This document shows positions 1-6,636 of a stretch of 7,748 nucleotides of DNA, piece by piece. The position numbers were made by a program, and so were the translations under genes. The notes under the pieces are model-generated. The model did no database searches. It saw only the letters and a list, made by a program, of their open reading frames with translations, and had not been told where the DNA came from. Each line of letters opens with the position of its first letter. The stretch's first letter is position 1. This DNA comes from Gammaproteobacteria bacterium UBA5338 (lineage in GTDB: Bacteria > Pseudomonadota > Gammaproteobacteria > Pseudomonadales > UBA5862): the NCBI GenBank assembly GCA_002408105.1, contig DHQM01000014.1, forward strand, positions 1 through 7,748, in the 5' to 3' direction.

Positions 1-1298
1 ACTACTGCAACCGCAAGTACGACTGCGCCAACGAATCCCGACCGGGCGTGGTCTCCGAGTTGTTGAAGCCAGAGCAGGCCGTCAAAAAGGTGAAAGCCGT
101 GGCCGCCGCAATTCCCCAAATGACGGTGCTCGGGATAGCCGGTCCAGGAGATCCTCTCGCGAACCCCAAACGCACTTTTCGAACCTTTCGTTTGCTCAGC
201 GAGCAGGCTCCCGACATCAAACTCTGTGTTTCAACCAATGGACTTGCACTGCCCGACCATGTTGAAGAGCTGTCCCGGTACAACATCGACCATGTCACCA
301 TCACCATCAACTGCCTAGACCCTGAAATCGGCGCGCAAATCTACCCCTGGATCTACTGGAACAACCAACGCATTCGCGGCGTAGAGGCGGCTCGCATCCT
401 CATCGAGCGCCAGCAGCAAGGCCTCGAAATGCTTGCTGCTCGTGACATCCTGGTGAAAGTGAACTCGGTGATGATTCCTGGCGTCAATGACCAGCACCTG
501 GAGGAAGTCAGCCAGGTCGTGAACCAAAAGGGCGCCTTTCTACACAATGTGATGCCGCTGATCGCGGAAGCCGAGCACGGCACCTTCTACGGCGTCATGG
601 GCCAGCGTGGGCCCAGCGACGAAGAACTTCAGAACCTGCAGGACCGCTGCTCCGGTGACATGAACATGATGCGGCACTGCCGCCAATGTCGGGCCGACGC
701 AGTGGGCCTGCTGGGAGAAGACCGCGGCGCAGAGTTCACCTGGGAGAAAATCGATCAAATGGACGTCGACTACGACTCCGCAATGACACGCAGGGCCGAA
801 GTGCACAACGCGATCCAGGCCACCCTCGACGAACGCCGAGCAGCGATTGCGGAGCTTTCACCGCCTCAGGCGCTTGCGGGTGACACCATCGCAGCCGCGC
901 CCCCAGCGCGGATCGCGGTGGCAACCAGCGGCGGTGGACTGGTCAACCAACACTTCGGTCACGCCACCGAGTTTTTGGTGTACGAAGCCACCGCGCATGG
1001 GGTGCGTTTTGTCGGTCACAGAAAGGTCGACGCCTATTGCACTGGCAGCCAAGAATGCGGCGAGCAAGAGTCGGCCCTGGAGGCGAGCGTTCGCTCCCTC
1101 ACGGGCTGCGCCGCAGTGCTCTGTTCAAAGATCGGCTTTGGACCCTGGGAACGGTTGGAGAACGCCGGCATCATACCCAACGGGGAACACGCCATGGAGC
1201 CCATCGAGGAAGCAGTCATGACCCTGTACCAAGAACTCATCCAGCAGGGCCATGTCTTTTCAGCAACCGAGCACCTGGCCTGCACGAGCGCCGCCTGA
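1..1298 (+). CDS. nifB: Nitrogenase cofactor biosynthesis radical SAM protein NifB (5' partial)
   Basis: NifB uses S-adenosylmethionine to fuse two [4Fe-4S] clusters and insert carbide, making NifB-co, the precursor of FeMo-co. The window opens inside the gene: reading from base 3 gives [16 protein letters not shown], so the Cys at 6-8 is the last cysteine of the radical SAM CX3CX2C motif. By comparison with family lengths, roughly the first 60 residues lie upstream. The SAM-binding segment [10 protein letters not shown] follows near 133-162. The NifB signature [17 protein letters not shown] spans about 675-725 and carries the C-x2-C pair. From about 905 to 1250 a NifX/NafY-like domain ([18 protein letters not shown], then [10 protein letters not shown]) makes this the two-domain proteobacterial form. 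The internal GTG at 48 is a valine codon, not the start. The gene ends in TGA, 32 bases before the ferredoxin gene. No frameshift is visible. Identification is essentially certain. Confidence 0.97.
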   Translation, partial: YCNRKYDCANESRPGVVSELLKPEQAVKKVKAVAAAIPQMTVLGIAGPGDPLANPKRTFRTFRLLSEQAPDIKLCVSTNGLALPDHVEELSRYNIDHVTITINCLDPEIGAQIYPWIYWNNQRIRGVEAARILIERQQQGLEMLAARDILVKVNSVMIPGVNDQHLEEVSQVVNQKGAFLHNVMPLIAEAEHGTFYGVMGQRGPSDEELQNLQDRCSGDMNMMRHCRQCRADAVGLLGEDRGAEFTWEKIDQMDVDYDSAMTRRAEVHNAIQATLDERRAAIAELSPPQALAGDTIAAAPPARIAVATSGGGLVNQHFGHATEFLVYEATAHGVRFVGHRKVDAYCTGSQECGEQESALEASVRSLTGCAAVLCSKIGFGPWERLENAGIIPNGEHAMEPIEEAVMTLYQELIQQGHVFSATEHLACTSAA

Positions 1299-1330
1299 CA
1301 GCGGCGCGATCCCCCGGGAGACCCATCACC

Positions 1331-1609
1331 ATGGCATTGCAAATCAACGCACTGTGCGTCAACTGTCACGCCTGCTTCAACGTTTGCCCGCAACAGGCCA
1401 TCTACCCGAAGGATCCCCATTTCTTGGTGAACCCGAACAAGTGCACCGAGTGCGAGAGCGACTTTGACGTACCCCAGTGCGCAAGCATATGCCCGATCGA
1501 AGGCGCCATTGTTGATACATCGGGCACGCCACTCAACCCCGCGGGAAGCCTGACGGGCATTGCGCCAGAACACATGGAGCGGGCCCGCATCGATATCTCG
1601 GCGCGATGA
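1331..1609 (+). CDS. fdxN: 2[4Fe-4S] ferredoxin, FdxN type, nifB-associated
   Basis: This 92-residue soluble bacterial-type ferredoxin probably supplies low-potential electrons or clusters for nitrogenase cofactor assembly, the role known for FdxN next to nifB in Azotobacter. Cysteines C9, C12, C15 and C19-P form the first motif (CX2CX2CX3CP). C38, C41, C50 and C54-P form the second, with the longer CX2CX8CX3CP spacing usual in this subfamily. The remaining tail of about 38 residues has no cysteine. The start is ATG 1331, preceded by GGGAG at 1316-1320 with a 10-base spacer; the reading frame is open further upstream, but that stretch lies inside nifB and has no ferredoxin features. The gene follows nifB by 32 bases and its TGA overlaps the nifQ ATG. 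The symbol rests on context and motif spacing; fdxB-style names are used for similar genes elsewhere. Confidence 0.9.
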   Translation: MALQINALCVNCHACFNVCPQQAIYPKDPHFLVNPNKCTECESDFDVPQCASICPIEGAIVDTSGTPLNPAGSLTGIAPEHMERARIDISAR

Positions 1610-2169
1610 GACGAAGGGATACCGCCGCGGTGTGCGAGGCCGGCCCAGCCCAGTGTTCACCCGCAAACGCCGCCTTTCTGGCAGAGATTGCGGCCGCCCA
1701 GCGGCAAGGGCTGACCGCGCTGCCAGGCGGGCTAGGGCTGGACGCGGCGCTGGCCCAGACCCTGCAGCAGCAGGTGGGTGGAGACCCCTGGACCGACCGC
1801 ACTGGCGTCGATCGATTGCGGTCCGAATTGCTCGTGATGCGCCAGGACGAGCGAGACAACCTCTTCGGTCTGCTGCGCGATCACCGGCGGGGCACAGACC
1901 CCAGCGAATTGTGGATCGCAGTGGTGGTGGCCAGCGCCTGCCTGGGCAGTCGGCATCTGTGGCGGGACCTTGGGCTTGCATCAAGAGACCGACTGCGCGA
2001 ACTGCTGAGCCACAACTTTCCGAGCCTGGTCGCGCGCAACACCCGCGACATGAGGTGGAAGCGGTTTTTCTACCACGAACTCTGCGAACGCGGCGGTGGG
2101 ATCGCTTGCCTGGCACCGAGTTGTGATCAGTGCAGCAGCCGCCCGGAGTGCTTCGGGCCGGAGACCTAA
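1606..2169 (+). CDS. nifQ: NifQ, molybdenum donor for FeMo-co synthesis
   Basis: NifQ is a cytoplasmic Fe-S protein that carries molybdenum to the NifEN/NifH machinery for FeMo-co assembly. The 187-residue product ends with the diagnostic cysteine motif C-x4-C-x2-C-x5-C (C168, C173, C176, C182), the proposed site of the Mo-Fe-S cluster. Just before it is the family hallmark NTRDMRWKRFFYHELCERGG. Length is normal for the family. The N-terminal 35 residues are poorly conserved and include two further cysteines. The ATG at 1606 overlaps the ferredoxin stop as ATGA and has no obvious Shine-Dalgarno sequence of its own, so translation is probably coupled to fdxN. The TAA stop at 2167-2169 interlocks with the stop of the convergent cupin gene. 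nifB, fdxN and nifQ therefore read as one operon. Confidence 0.95.
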   Translation: MRRRDTAAVCEAGPAQCSPANAAFLAEIAAAQRQGLTALPGGLGLDAALAQTLQQQVGGDPWTDRTGVDRLRSELLVMRQDERDNLFGLLRDHRRGTDPSELWIAVVVASACLGSRHLWRDLGLASRDRLRELLSHNFPSLVARNTRDMRWKRFFYHELCERGGGIACLAPSCDQCSSRPECFGPET

Positions 2170-2723
2170 GGGCTGTCGGCGGACAAAGGACCAAGATCCG
2201 GATAGAAGCGGCGCAGTACCTCCTGCTGTCCCCCGTACTCTCTGAGCAGTGCGTGCGGGTCCGCCAACTCGAAGTCAGCAAAATCAAAGCCGGGTGCCAC
2301 AGTCGCACCAACCAGGGTCCAGCTGTCGGCCGCTGGCCGGAGCAGTTCGGCACCGAACCACCCACCGTGCGGAATCACCACTTGAAAGCGCTGCCCCTGG
2401 CGCCAATCCTGTCCCAGCAGGTGCTGACGGTACCCACCTGTGTGCGGAAACTCGTGAATCGCCAGGGGCGCACCGGCGTAAAAATGCCAGAGTTCATCGG
2501 AACGCAGGCGGTGAAACACCGAACGCTCGCTAGCTTGCAGCAGGAAATGGATCGCACTGCCGGTGGGACGCGCCCCTGGGTAGCGCGCAGGCAACGCAGA
2601 CTCCGCCAAAGATTCGGACGCCAGGTAGCTGCGGCAGTAGTGCCCACCCTCCGGATGGGGCTGCATGTCCAACCGGTCGATCCAAATTTGGGCAGTCTCG
2701 ACGGCGCTTCCCGCTGAGCTCAT
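2166..2723 (-). CDS. Cupin-fold protein of the DUF985 (cupin_5) family
   Basis: The 185-residue product matches the DUF985/cupin_5 family, small beta-barrel proteins related to yeast YML079w whose biochemical role is unsettled. Recognisable family blocks are HPEGGHYCRSY (about residues 23-33), TGSAIHFLL (54-62), FHRLRSDELWHFYAG (70-84), VIPHGGWFGAEL (116-127) and WTLVGATVAPGFDFADFELA (135-154). H71, E77, H80 and H119 are candidate metal or ligand contacts. There is no signal peptide, so it should be cytoplasmic. The start is ATG at 2721-2723, with only a weak Shine-Dalgarno-like stretch upstream. It lies 47 bases downstream of the ald stop on the same strand and is probably the last gene of that unit. 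It converges on nifQ with a 4-base overlap and no terminator-like hairpin between. The family assignment is firm; the substrate is unknown. Confidence 0.88.
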   Translation of the reverse strand: MSSAGSAVETAQIWIDRLDMQPHPEGGHYCRSYLASESLAESALPARYPGARPTGSAIHFLLQASERSVFHRLRSDELWHFYAGAPLAIHEFPHTGGYRQHLLGQDWRQGQRFQVVIPHGGWFGAELLRPAADSWTLVGATVAPGFDFADFELADPHALLREYGGQQEVLRRFYPDLGPLSADSP

Positions 2724-2770
2724 CCGGCGGCCCGCACCATCAGGCTTCGGGACATCGAAGGCAGCTGCAA

Positions 2771-3886
2771 TTAAAAGTGGATTTCATCAACCGAGAGCCA
2801 AGGTTTGGCCTGCGCGTCGGCCACAGCGCGACACGTCAGCGTCCCTCGGTACAGGTTCAGCCCCGCGCGCAGGCTGGCGTGGCCTCGCAGTGCCTCACCC
2901 GTGCCCAGATCCGCAAGGGCCTGAACATAGGGCAGCGTGGCATGACTGAGGGCCTGGGCCGCGGTGCGTGGCACCGCAGCCGGTATGTTGGCCACACAGT
3001 AGTGCACAATGCCGTCCAACACGAATGTGGGGGCAGCATGGGTCGTCGGGCGCGAAGTCTCGAAGCAGCCCCCTTGGTCAATGGCCACATCCACAAGAGC
3101 CGACCCCGGGCGCATGTGCGCCAGCATGTCCCGTGTCACCAGCCTCGGCGCCCTGGCACCGGGAGAAAGCACCGCACCCACCACAAGGTCGGCACGCGCC
3201 ACCTCGGCCTCAATGGTCGGGTCGGTGGCGTAGAGGGTCTGCAGGTGGCTTCCAAACTGGCGGTCGAGTTCGCGAAGGCGAGGCAGTGAGCGGTCAACGA
3301 TAGCAACCTGGGCACCCATACCCATCGCGATCAGGGCAGCGTTGCTCCCGACCACACCACCACCAAGAATCAGCACCCGAGCTGACTCGATCCCCGGAAC
3401 ACCGCCCAGCAACAGGCCACTGCCGCCACGGGCCTTCTCTAGACAGGTGGCCCCTGCCTGGGTCGCCATGCGACCGGCGATTTCCGACATGGGCGCCAGC
3501 AGTGGCAGTTGCCCTGCTGCGTCGGAGACGGTCTCGTAACCGATGCCGATGATTTCGCGCTCCAGCAAGGCATCGGTCAACTCCGGAAGCGCCGCCAGGT
3601 GCAAATAGGTGAACAGCGTTTGCCCGGGGCGGAGCAGTTCCAACTCCTGGGGTTGGGGCTCCTTGACCTTGACCACCAGCTCGCCCGCAGCGTAGCAAGC
3701 GTCGGCAGCGGGCATGATTTCGGCCCCTGCCTGCACGTAGGTTGCGTCCGTGAAGCCGGCACCCTCTCCGGCCCCCGACTGGACGCAAACCCGGTGCCCG
3801 CGACGAACCAGTTCACGCGCGGCGTGAGGGGTCAGCCCCACGCGGTGCTCCTCGGTTTTCGTTTCTCTGGGAACCGCGATGTCCAT
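2771..3886 (-). CDS. ald: Alanine dehydrogenase
   Basis: Ald is a cytoplasmic NAD-dependent enzyme that interconverts L-alanine with pyruvate plus ammonium. The 371-residue product has the standard family length. With the start at ATG 3884-3886 every key residue falls at its classical position: substrate-binding R15 and K75, catalytic H96 and D270, N300, the GGGVVG dinucleotide motif at 175-180 and the NAD-ribose aspartate D198. That register settles the start, although the frame stays open further upstream. A Shine-Dalgarno GGAAGG lies 8 bases before it. The start shares one base with the stop of the upstream cyclotransferase gene (TGATG), implying translational coupling. The gene sits between that gene and the DUF985 cupin. 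Beside nif genes it could route fixed nitrogen or balance alanine pools, but that is inference. The roughly 60 bases before the start show coding-like bias in this same frame (see the findings). Confidence 0.96.
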   Translation of the reverse strand: MDIAVPRETKTEEHRVGLTPHAARELVRRGHRVCVQSGAGEGAGFTDATYVQAGAEIMPAADACYAAGELVVKVKEPQPQELELLRPGQTLFTYLHLAALPELTDALLEREIIGIGYETVSDAAGQLPLLAPMSEIAGRMATQAGATCLEKARGGSGLLLGGVPGIESARVLILGGGVVGSNAALIAMGMGAQVAIVDRSLPRLRELDRQFGSHLQTLYATDPTIEAEVARADLVVGAVLSPGARAPRLVTRDMLAHMRPGSALVDVAIDQGGCFETSRPTTHAAPTFVLDGIVHYCVANIPAAVPRTAAQALSHATLPYVQALADLGTGEALRGHASLRAGLNLYRGTLTCRAVADAQAKPWLSVDEIHF

Positions 3887-4365
3887 CAGCCATGCCTTCC
3901 AGCACTCGAACTTGGCGCAGACGAGCGATTCCGCCGGCGCCATGCCCCATGGGGGGGCGCCGGCGGCGACCAGGGGGTGCGCACACACATCCCTCGCAGC
4001 GAGGGATGCAACAGGTATACCCAGGCATCGGCATCCACGCCGCCGAGGCAAACCCGTACCTTGCAGCGCCTGTACATCGGCCCTTCATACCGATCCAGCG
4101 CCGTCCATGCTTCTGCCGGAAGGTCGGGGTAAAGGCAACCCGTGATGGAGTCACGGGGGGCGCGGACCGCTGCCGGATGGCTTTGTCCCGGCACCCGAAA
4201 CCGGCGGTGCCGCGGCAAGCTCGCGGGCACAATGCCGGGCCGCACACCCGTCAATGCAAAGAACCGGTTCAGATCGAGCAAGGTGCCATACACAAACAAC
4301 CCCGGCCCGTTGCCCCGCTGAGACGCGCGGATGGCCTGGCCGGCCTGATTTCTGCTTGCGGTCAT
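3886..4365 (-). CDS. Gamma-glutamylcyclotransferase / AIG2-like protein
   Basis: As read, the product has 159 residues and a gamma-glutamylcyclotransferase fold (GGCT/AIG2 family). Known members cyclise gamma-glutamyl amines or amino acids to 5-oxoproline. The opening strand-loop motif LFVYGTL lies at 23-29. The segment ITGCLYPDL precedes ALDRYEGPMYRR, where E94 is the likely catalytic acid/base, and the last recognisable strand is DAWVYLLHP (about 113-121). ATG 4365 is the last methionine codon before the motif; the start is not fixed because no strong Shine-Dalgarno is visible and the frame is open upstream to 4452. From residue 139 the tail (HGAWRRRNRSSAPSSSAGRHG) is Arg/Ser-rich and follows a run of seven C on the coding strand. 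Codon bias fails there, so the true C-terminus may lie in another frame. The gene leads a minus-strand unit with ald. Family confidence is good; substrate and C-terminus are uncertain. Confidence 0.78.
   Translation of the reverse strand: MTASRNQAGQAIRASQRGNGPGLFVYGTLLDLNRFFALTGVRPGIVPASLPRHRRFRVPGQSHPAAVRAPRDSITGCLYPDLPAEAWTALDRYEGPMYRRCKVRVCLGGVDADAWVYLLHPSLRGMCVRTPWSPPAPPHGAWRRRNRSSAPSSSAGRHG
3895..3900 (-). promoter_or_regulatory. Ribosome binding site of ald
   Basis: Read on the minus strand this is GGAAGG, followed by an 8-base spacer and the ATG at 3886-3884. It supports that ATG over the in-frame ATG at 3943, which would add 19 residues not expected for alanine dehydrogenase. The site lies inside the 3' end of the cyclotransferase gene, as expected for a coupled gene pair. 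Confidence 0.7.
3951..3957 (-). other. Seven-cytosine homopolymer at a suspected frame change
   Basis: Seven G on the plus strand are seven C in the cyclotransferase reading direction (GCG CCC CCC CAT). Before the tract the cyclotransferase frame has G or C in 18 of the last 22 third positions. After it that frame has 11 of 21, while the ald frame has 19 of 21. The bias therefore moves to the ald frame exactly here. Possible meanings are an indel, ribosomal slippage, a base-calling error or chance. Confidence 0.55.
3988..4008. repeat. Perfect inverted repeat with 10-base arms and a 1-base centre
   Basis: The arms CATCCCTCGC (3988-3997) and GCGAGGGATG (3999-4008) are exact reverse complements around a single A at 3998. 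In RNA this would fold with a loop of about 3-5 bases. It lies inside the cyclotransferase gene, encoding HPSLRGM, about 100 bases before the ald start. No T-tract follows on either strand, so it is not a classical rho-independent terminator. It could be a regulatory or RNA-stability hairpin between two coupled genes, or a protein-binding dyad. Confidence 0.6.
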
Positions 4366-4456
4366 TCGACCGTTACACAGCCGAGCTACCCTTGCACTGC
4401 CCATACCATCCACCGATACCCAAGCGCGGCACACCACGGACACCAGAGGCAACCCA

Positions 4457-5908
4457 ATGATCCACTGGATGCATCACCTCCAGAACCACTTGTCCAGCAT
4501 CCGGCAGCGCGCGAGCAGCCCCCGTCCCGTGCTGGTGTTGTTCGACATTGACGGCACCATTCTGGACACCCGCCACACCCTGGTGCAACTGCTGCAGGCA
4601 TACGACGCCCACACCGGGAGCCGTTACTTTGACGGCCTCAAGTGCGATGCCATCGATTTTGCCGATACTGAACTGCTCGACCGCCTGGGTGAGCTTGGCG
4701 CCCCGCCATCCGCGCATTCTGAAGTCGCTGACTTTCTCGCCTGCGCCAGTAGGGATTGGGACCGCTGGATCCACGCCTGCGAGCCCTATGCGGGCGCGAT
4801 GGAGGTGATCGCCCAGGTGCAACGTGCCGGAGTGGTGGTCGGTTTGAACACGGCGCGCCCGGAGGCCGTGCGCCGATCGACCTTGGCGGCGTTGAACCGT
4901 GCCGGGGCCGCATTGAATGTGGGCTTCTCCGACGCGCTCCTGTTCATGCACAGCGGCCAGCCGGGGTTGGCACCCACCGTGGCCAAGCAACAAGCTGTGC
5001 TGCGCGCCCGCGCCGCAGGCTACCGGGTCGCCGCCATGGTGGACAACGAGCCGGAAAACCTTGAAGCCATTCGCGGCATCGATCCGGAACGCGAAATCCT
5101 ACTGTTGCATGCCGACACGCTCTACCAGTCCCGCCAGAAAGACCCGAGCATTCCCCTGGTCGCCGGGTCCAGCTACCAGGTGGAGCACCTGGTCGATCGC
5201 CCTCGCCTTGAATCGGGCACCCAGTGGTTTTGGGGGGGCGTGGAGTCAGAAACCTGTCTGCGCGGCTTTCTGGAAAGCCCGGCACACCAAACTGAACTTG
5301 ATGTCTGGCCCAGTGCCGGCTCGGGCAAGCTCATGGTGGGGCGCGAAGGCCCGGCTGAGGCCACCCCCCTGAGCCTACAGGACACGCTGCTCTGCCTGGT
5401 TGCGATGGAGCGAGGCGCTCGCTTGCGGCTTCCCGGGTCTGCAGAAGTGCTCGAGCGCACCCTCGAATTGATGGACATGCTCTGCCTCGGCGCCACGCCC
5501 GGGTTCCACCTCAGCATTCCCGCCCCTGCCGATGGCGACGCTGCAGCCATCCAGAGCCTGGTTGCCGACTCGAACCTCGGCATCGACCTACAGGCCGACC
5601 CCTGGGTCACAGACCTGGCACGGTCTTGCAATCAGGCCCAGGCACGCGTGGCACAGTGGCAAGGCCTCGGCATCCAGGGGTTCAGTTTCCAGTGGCGGGA
5701 CGACCCCACACTGCCACGGGCCATTCACTGCCTGGAGGCCCTTGGCGCCCCGCAACACATTGAGGGCATCACCAACCTGGAAGCGGCCCTACGAACGGTG
5801 TTGTTCGCACCGGCCAGCGCCTCGGTCCACTTTGCCACCCCGGCGCTTCGGCCGCTGGCAGACGACTTGGGCACCAGTCAGCCAGCCGCAGGGCGGATGC
5901 GTGCCTAG
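4457..5908 (+). CDS. HAD-superfamily phosphatase fused to a possible GDPD/FAM151-like barrel domain
   Basis: This is a 483-residue cytoplasmic protein with no signal peptide or membrane segment. Residues about 24-225 are a HAD phosphatase domain: motif [12 protein letters not shown] with nucleophile D30 and acid/base D32, motif II GLNTARP with T132, a probable motif III lysine K177, and motif [10 protein letters not shown] with D196 and E200. A complete catalytic set is therefore visible. Residues about 255-470 contain [32 protein letters not shown] and [12 protein letters not shown]. These weakly recall the strand pattern of glycerophosphodiester phosphodiesterase or FAM151/menorin barrels (E280, D282), but the usual HRG and H-D residues are replaced. 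The start ATG 4457 has GAGG at 4446-4449. The stop TAG is shared in CTAG with convergent msrA, and the nearest upstream gene is divergent, so it appears monocistronic. The HAD call is firm; the second domain is tentative and the substrate is unknown. Confidence 0.85.
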   Translation: MIHWMHHLQNHLSSIRQRASSPRPVLVLFDIDGTILDTRHTLVQLLQAYDAHTGSRYFDGLKCDAIDFADTELLDRLGELGAPPSAHSEVADFLACASRDWDRWIHACEPYAGAMEVIAQVQRAGVVVGLNTARPEAVRRSTLAALNRAGAALNVGFSDALLFMHSGQPGLAPTVAKQQAVLRARAAGYRVAAMVDNEPENLEAIRGIDPEREILLLHADTLYQSRQKDPSIPLVAGSSYQVEHLVDRPRLESGTQWFWGGVESETCLRGFLESPAHQTELDVWPSAGSGKLMVGREGPAEATPLSLQDTLLCLVAMERGARLRLPGSAEVLERTLELMDMLCLGATPGFHLSIPAPADGDAAAIQSLVADSNLGIDLQADPWVTDLARSCNQAQARVAQWQGLGIQGFSFQWRDDPTLPRAIHCLEALGAPQHIEGITNLEAALRTVLFAPASASVHFATPALRPLADDLGTSQPAAGRMRA

Positions 5909-6552
5909 GCCAGGGTGCCTGTTGGACAACCCACACCGGTGCCACCCAAACCGCAATAGCCACCCGGGTTTTTTGCCAGATACTGCTGGTGATAGGCCTC
6001 CGCGTAGTAAAACGGCGTGGCCGGTACAATCTCGGTGGTGATCTCGCCGTGGCCCGCAACAGATAGGGCGGCCTGATAGCGTTCGCGGCTGTCCAGAGCG
6101 AGCCGCTGTTCTTCGGGGCGTTCCCACTGAATCATTGAGCGGTACTGGGTACCGAGGTCATTGCCCTGGCGCATGCCTTGCGTGGGGTCATGGGATTCCC
6201 AAAAACGCTGCAACAACACCGGATAACCCAGCGCATCGGGGTCATAAACCACCAGCACCATCTCGGTGTGCGCGGTCCAGCCGCTGCAGACCTCTTCGTA
6301 CGTGGGGTTCGGCGTGTGCCCACCCGCGTAGCCAACCGCGGTGCTGAGAACTCCAGGCAGGGTCCAGAAACAGCGTTCAGCCCCCCAAAAACACCCCAGC
6401 GCAAACCTCGCCGTCCGTGCGCCCTCGGGGAACGGGGGCGCCAAAGGCCCCCCGGTGACCGCATGGCGCTCCGGCACCGGCAGGGGTGTACTCCGACCGG
6501 GAAGGGCATCGCCAGGCTCGGGCAATGCCTGGGTCTTGAACAGGTGCCGCAT
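5905..6552 (-). CDS. msrA: Peptide methionine (S)-S-oxide reductase MsrA
   Basis: MsrA reduces methionine-S-sulfoxide, free or in proteins, using thioredoxin-recycled disulfides. The 215-residue product resembles the long gammaproteobacterial enzyme (E. coli, 212 residues). An N-terminal arm with [12 protein letters not shown] is followed by the active-site motif GCFWGAE with catalytic C54, [36 protein letters not shown] and [17 protein letters not shown]. Recycling cysteines C200 and C209 lie in [14 protein letters not shown]. The start at ATG 6550-6552 aligns the N-terminal arm with E. coli and has GGAG 9 bases upstream (6562-6565). The frame is open further upstream, but that would add 34 residues absent from the family. 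No signal peptide is seen, so it is cytoplasmic. It is divergent from tonB across 140 bases and convergent with the HAD gene, overlapping it by four bases. Confidence 0.96.
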   Translation of the reverse strand: MRHLFKTQALPEPGDALPGRSTPLPVPERHAVTGGPLAPPFPEGARTARFALGCFWGAERCFWTLPGVLSTAVGYAGGHTPNPTYEEVCSGWTAHTEMVLVVYDPDALGYPVLLQRFWESHDPTQGMRQGNDLGTQYRSMIQWERPEEQRLALDSRERYQAALSVAGHGEITTEIVPATPFYYAEAYHQQYLAKNPGGYCGLGGTGVGCPTGTLA

Positions 6553-6576
6553 CTCAAACCGCTCCGTTGATTCCAA

Positions 6577-6600
6577 AGACTGCTCCCACCCGCGCAGTCT
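6577..6600. repeat. Inverted repeat in the msrA-tonB gap (7-base arms, 10-base spacer)
   Basis: AGACTGC at 6577-6583 and GCAGTCT at 6594-6600 are exact reverse complements separated by ten bases. The element lies 25 bases upstream of the msrA ATG and overlaps the candidate msrA -10 hexamer at 6596-6601. It could be an operator dyad or, if transcription starts further upstream, a leader hairpin just before the msrA Shine-Dalgarno. No U-tract is present. Confidence 0.45.
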
Positions 6601-6623
6601 AACTCGCTCCAAGTCCAGGGCAA
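6596..6623 (-). promoter_or_regulatory. Candidate sigma70-type promoter for msrA
   Basis: On the minus strand, TTGCCC (6623-6618) and TAGACT (6601-6596) are separated by 16 bases. Each matches four of six consensus positions (TTGACA, TATAAT). The position suits msrA, with the -10 about 44 bases before the ATG. Matches of this quality occur by chance, so this is only a candidate. Confidence 0.3.
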
Positions 6624-6636
6624 CTGCGCACCGCCC

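Noticed and set aside
48..50. GTG at 48 as the start of nifB
   Set aside because: The frame is open to the window edge and the upstream codons encode the conserved [15 protein letters not shown] segment of the radical SAM site, so the gene is simply cut by the window.
1034..2365. A 443-codon open frame on the minus strand across the end of nifB, fdxN, nifQ and the cupin gene
   Set aside because: It lies antisense to recognisable nif genes, its protein is Arg/Pro/Ser/Cys-rich with no family motif, and long antisense frames are common in GC-rich DNA.
2724..2770. A six-codon upstream reading frame (ATG GTG CGG GCC GCC GGA TGA on the minus strand) overlapping the cupin ATG
   Set aside because: It has no ribosome binding site or leader-peptide signature, and so short a frame is expected by chance.
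3887..4051. An N-terminal extension of alanine dehydrogenase up to 4051, or a start at 3943
   Set aside because: The start at 3886 places R15, K75, H96, D198, D270 and N300 exactly at the family positions and has a good ribosome binding site. The coding-like bias upstream is reported as a separate finding.
4392..4420. TTGCAC-N17-GATACC as a promoter for the HAD gene
   Set aside because: Each hexamer matches only three of six consensus positions; too weak to annotate although the position is suitable.
5232..5238. A seven-G run inside the HAD gene as a second frameshift site
   Set aside because: The same frame continues with recognisable sequence for more than 650 bases on the far side, so no frame change is indicated.
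5616..5630. A TGGCAC...TTGCA match resembling a sigma54 (-24/-12) promoter
   Set aside because: The GG-to-GC spacing is 9 instead of the strictly required 10 bases, and it lies deep inside the HAD gene with no gene start downstream.
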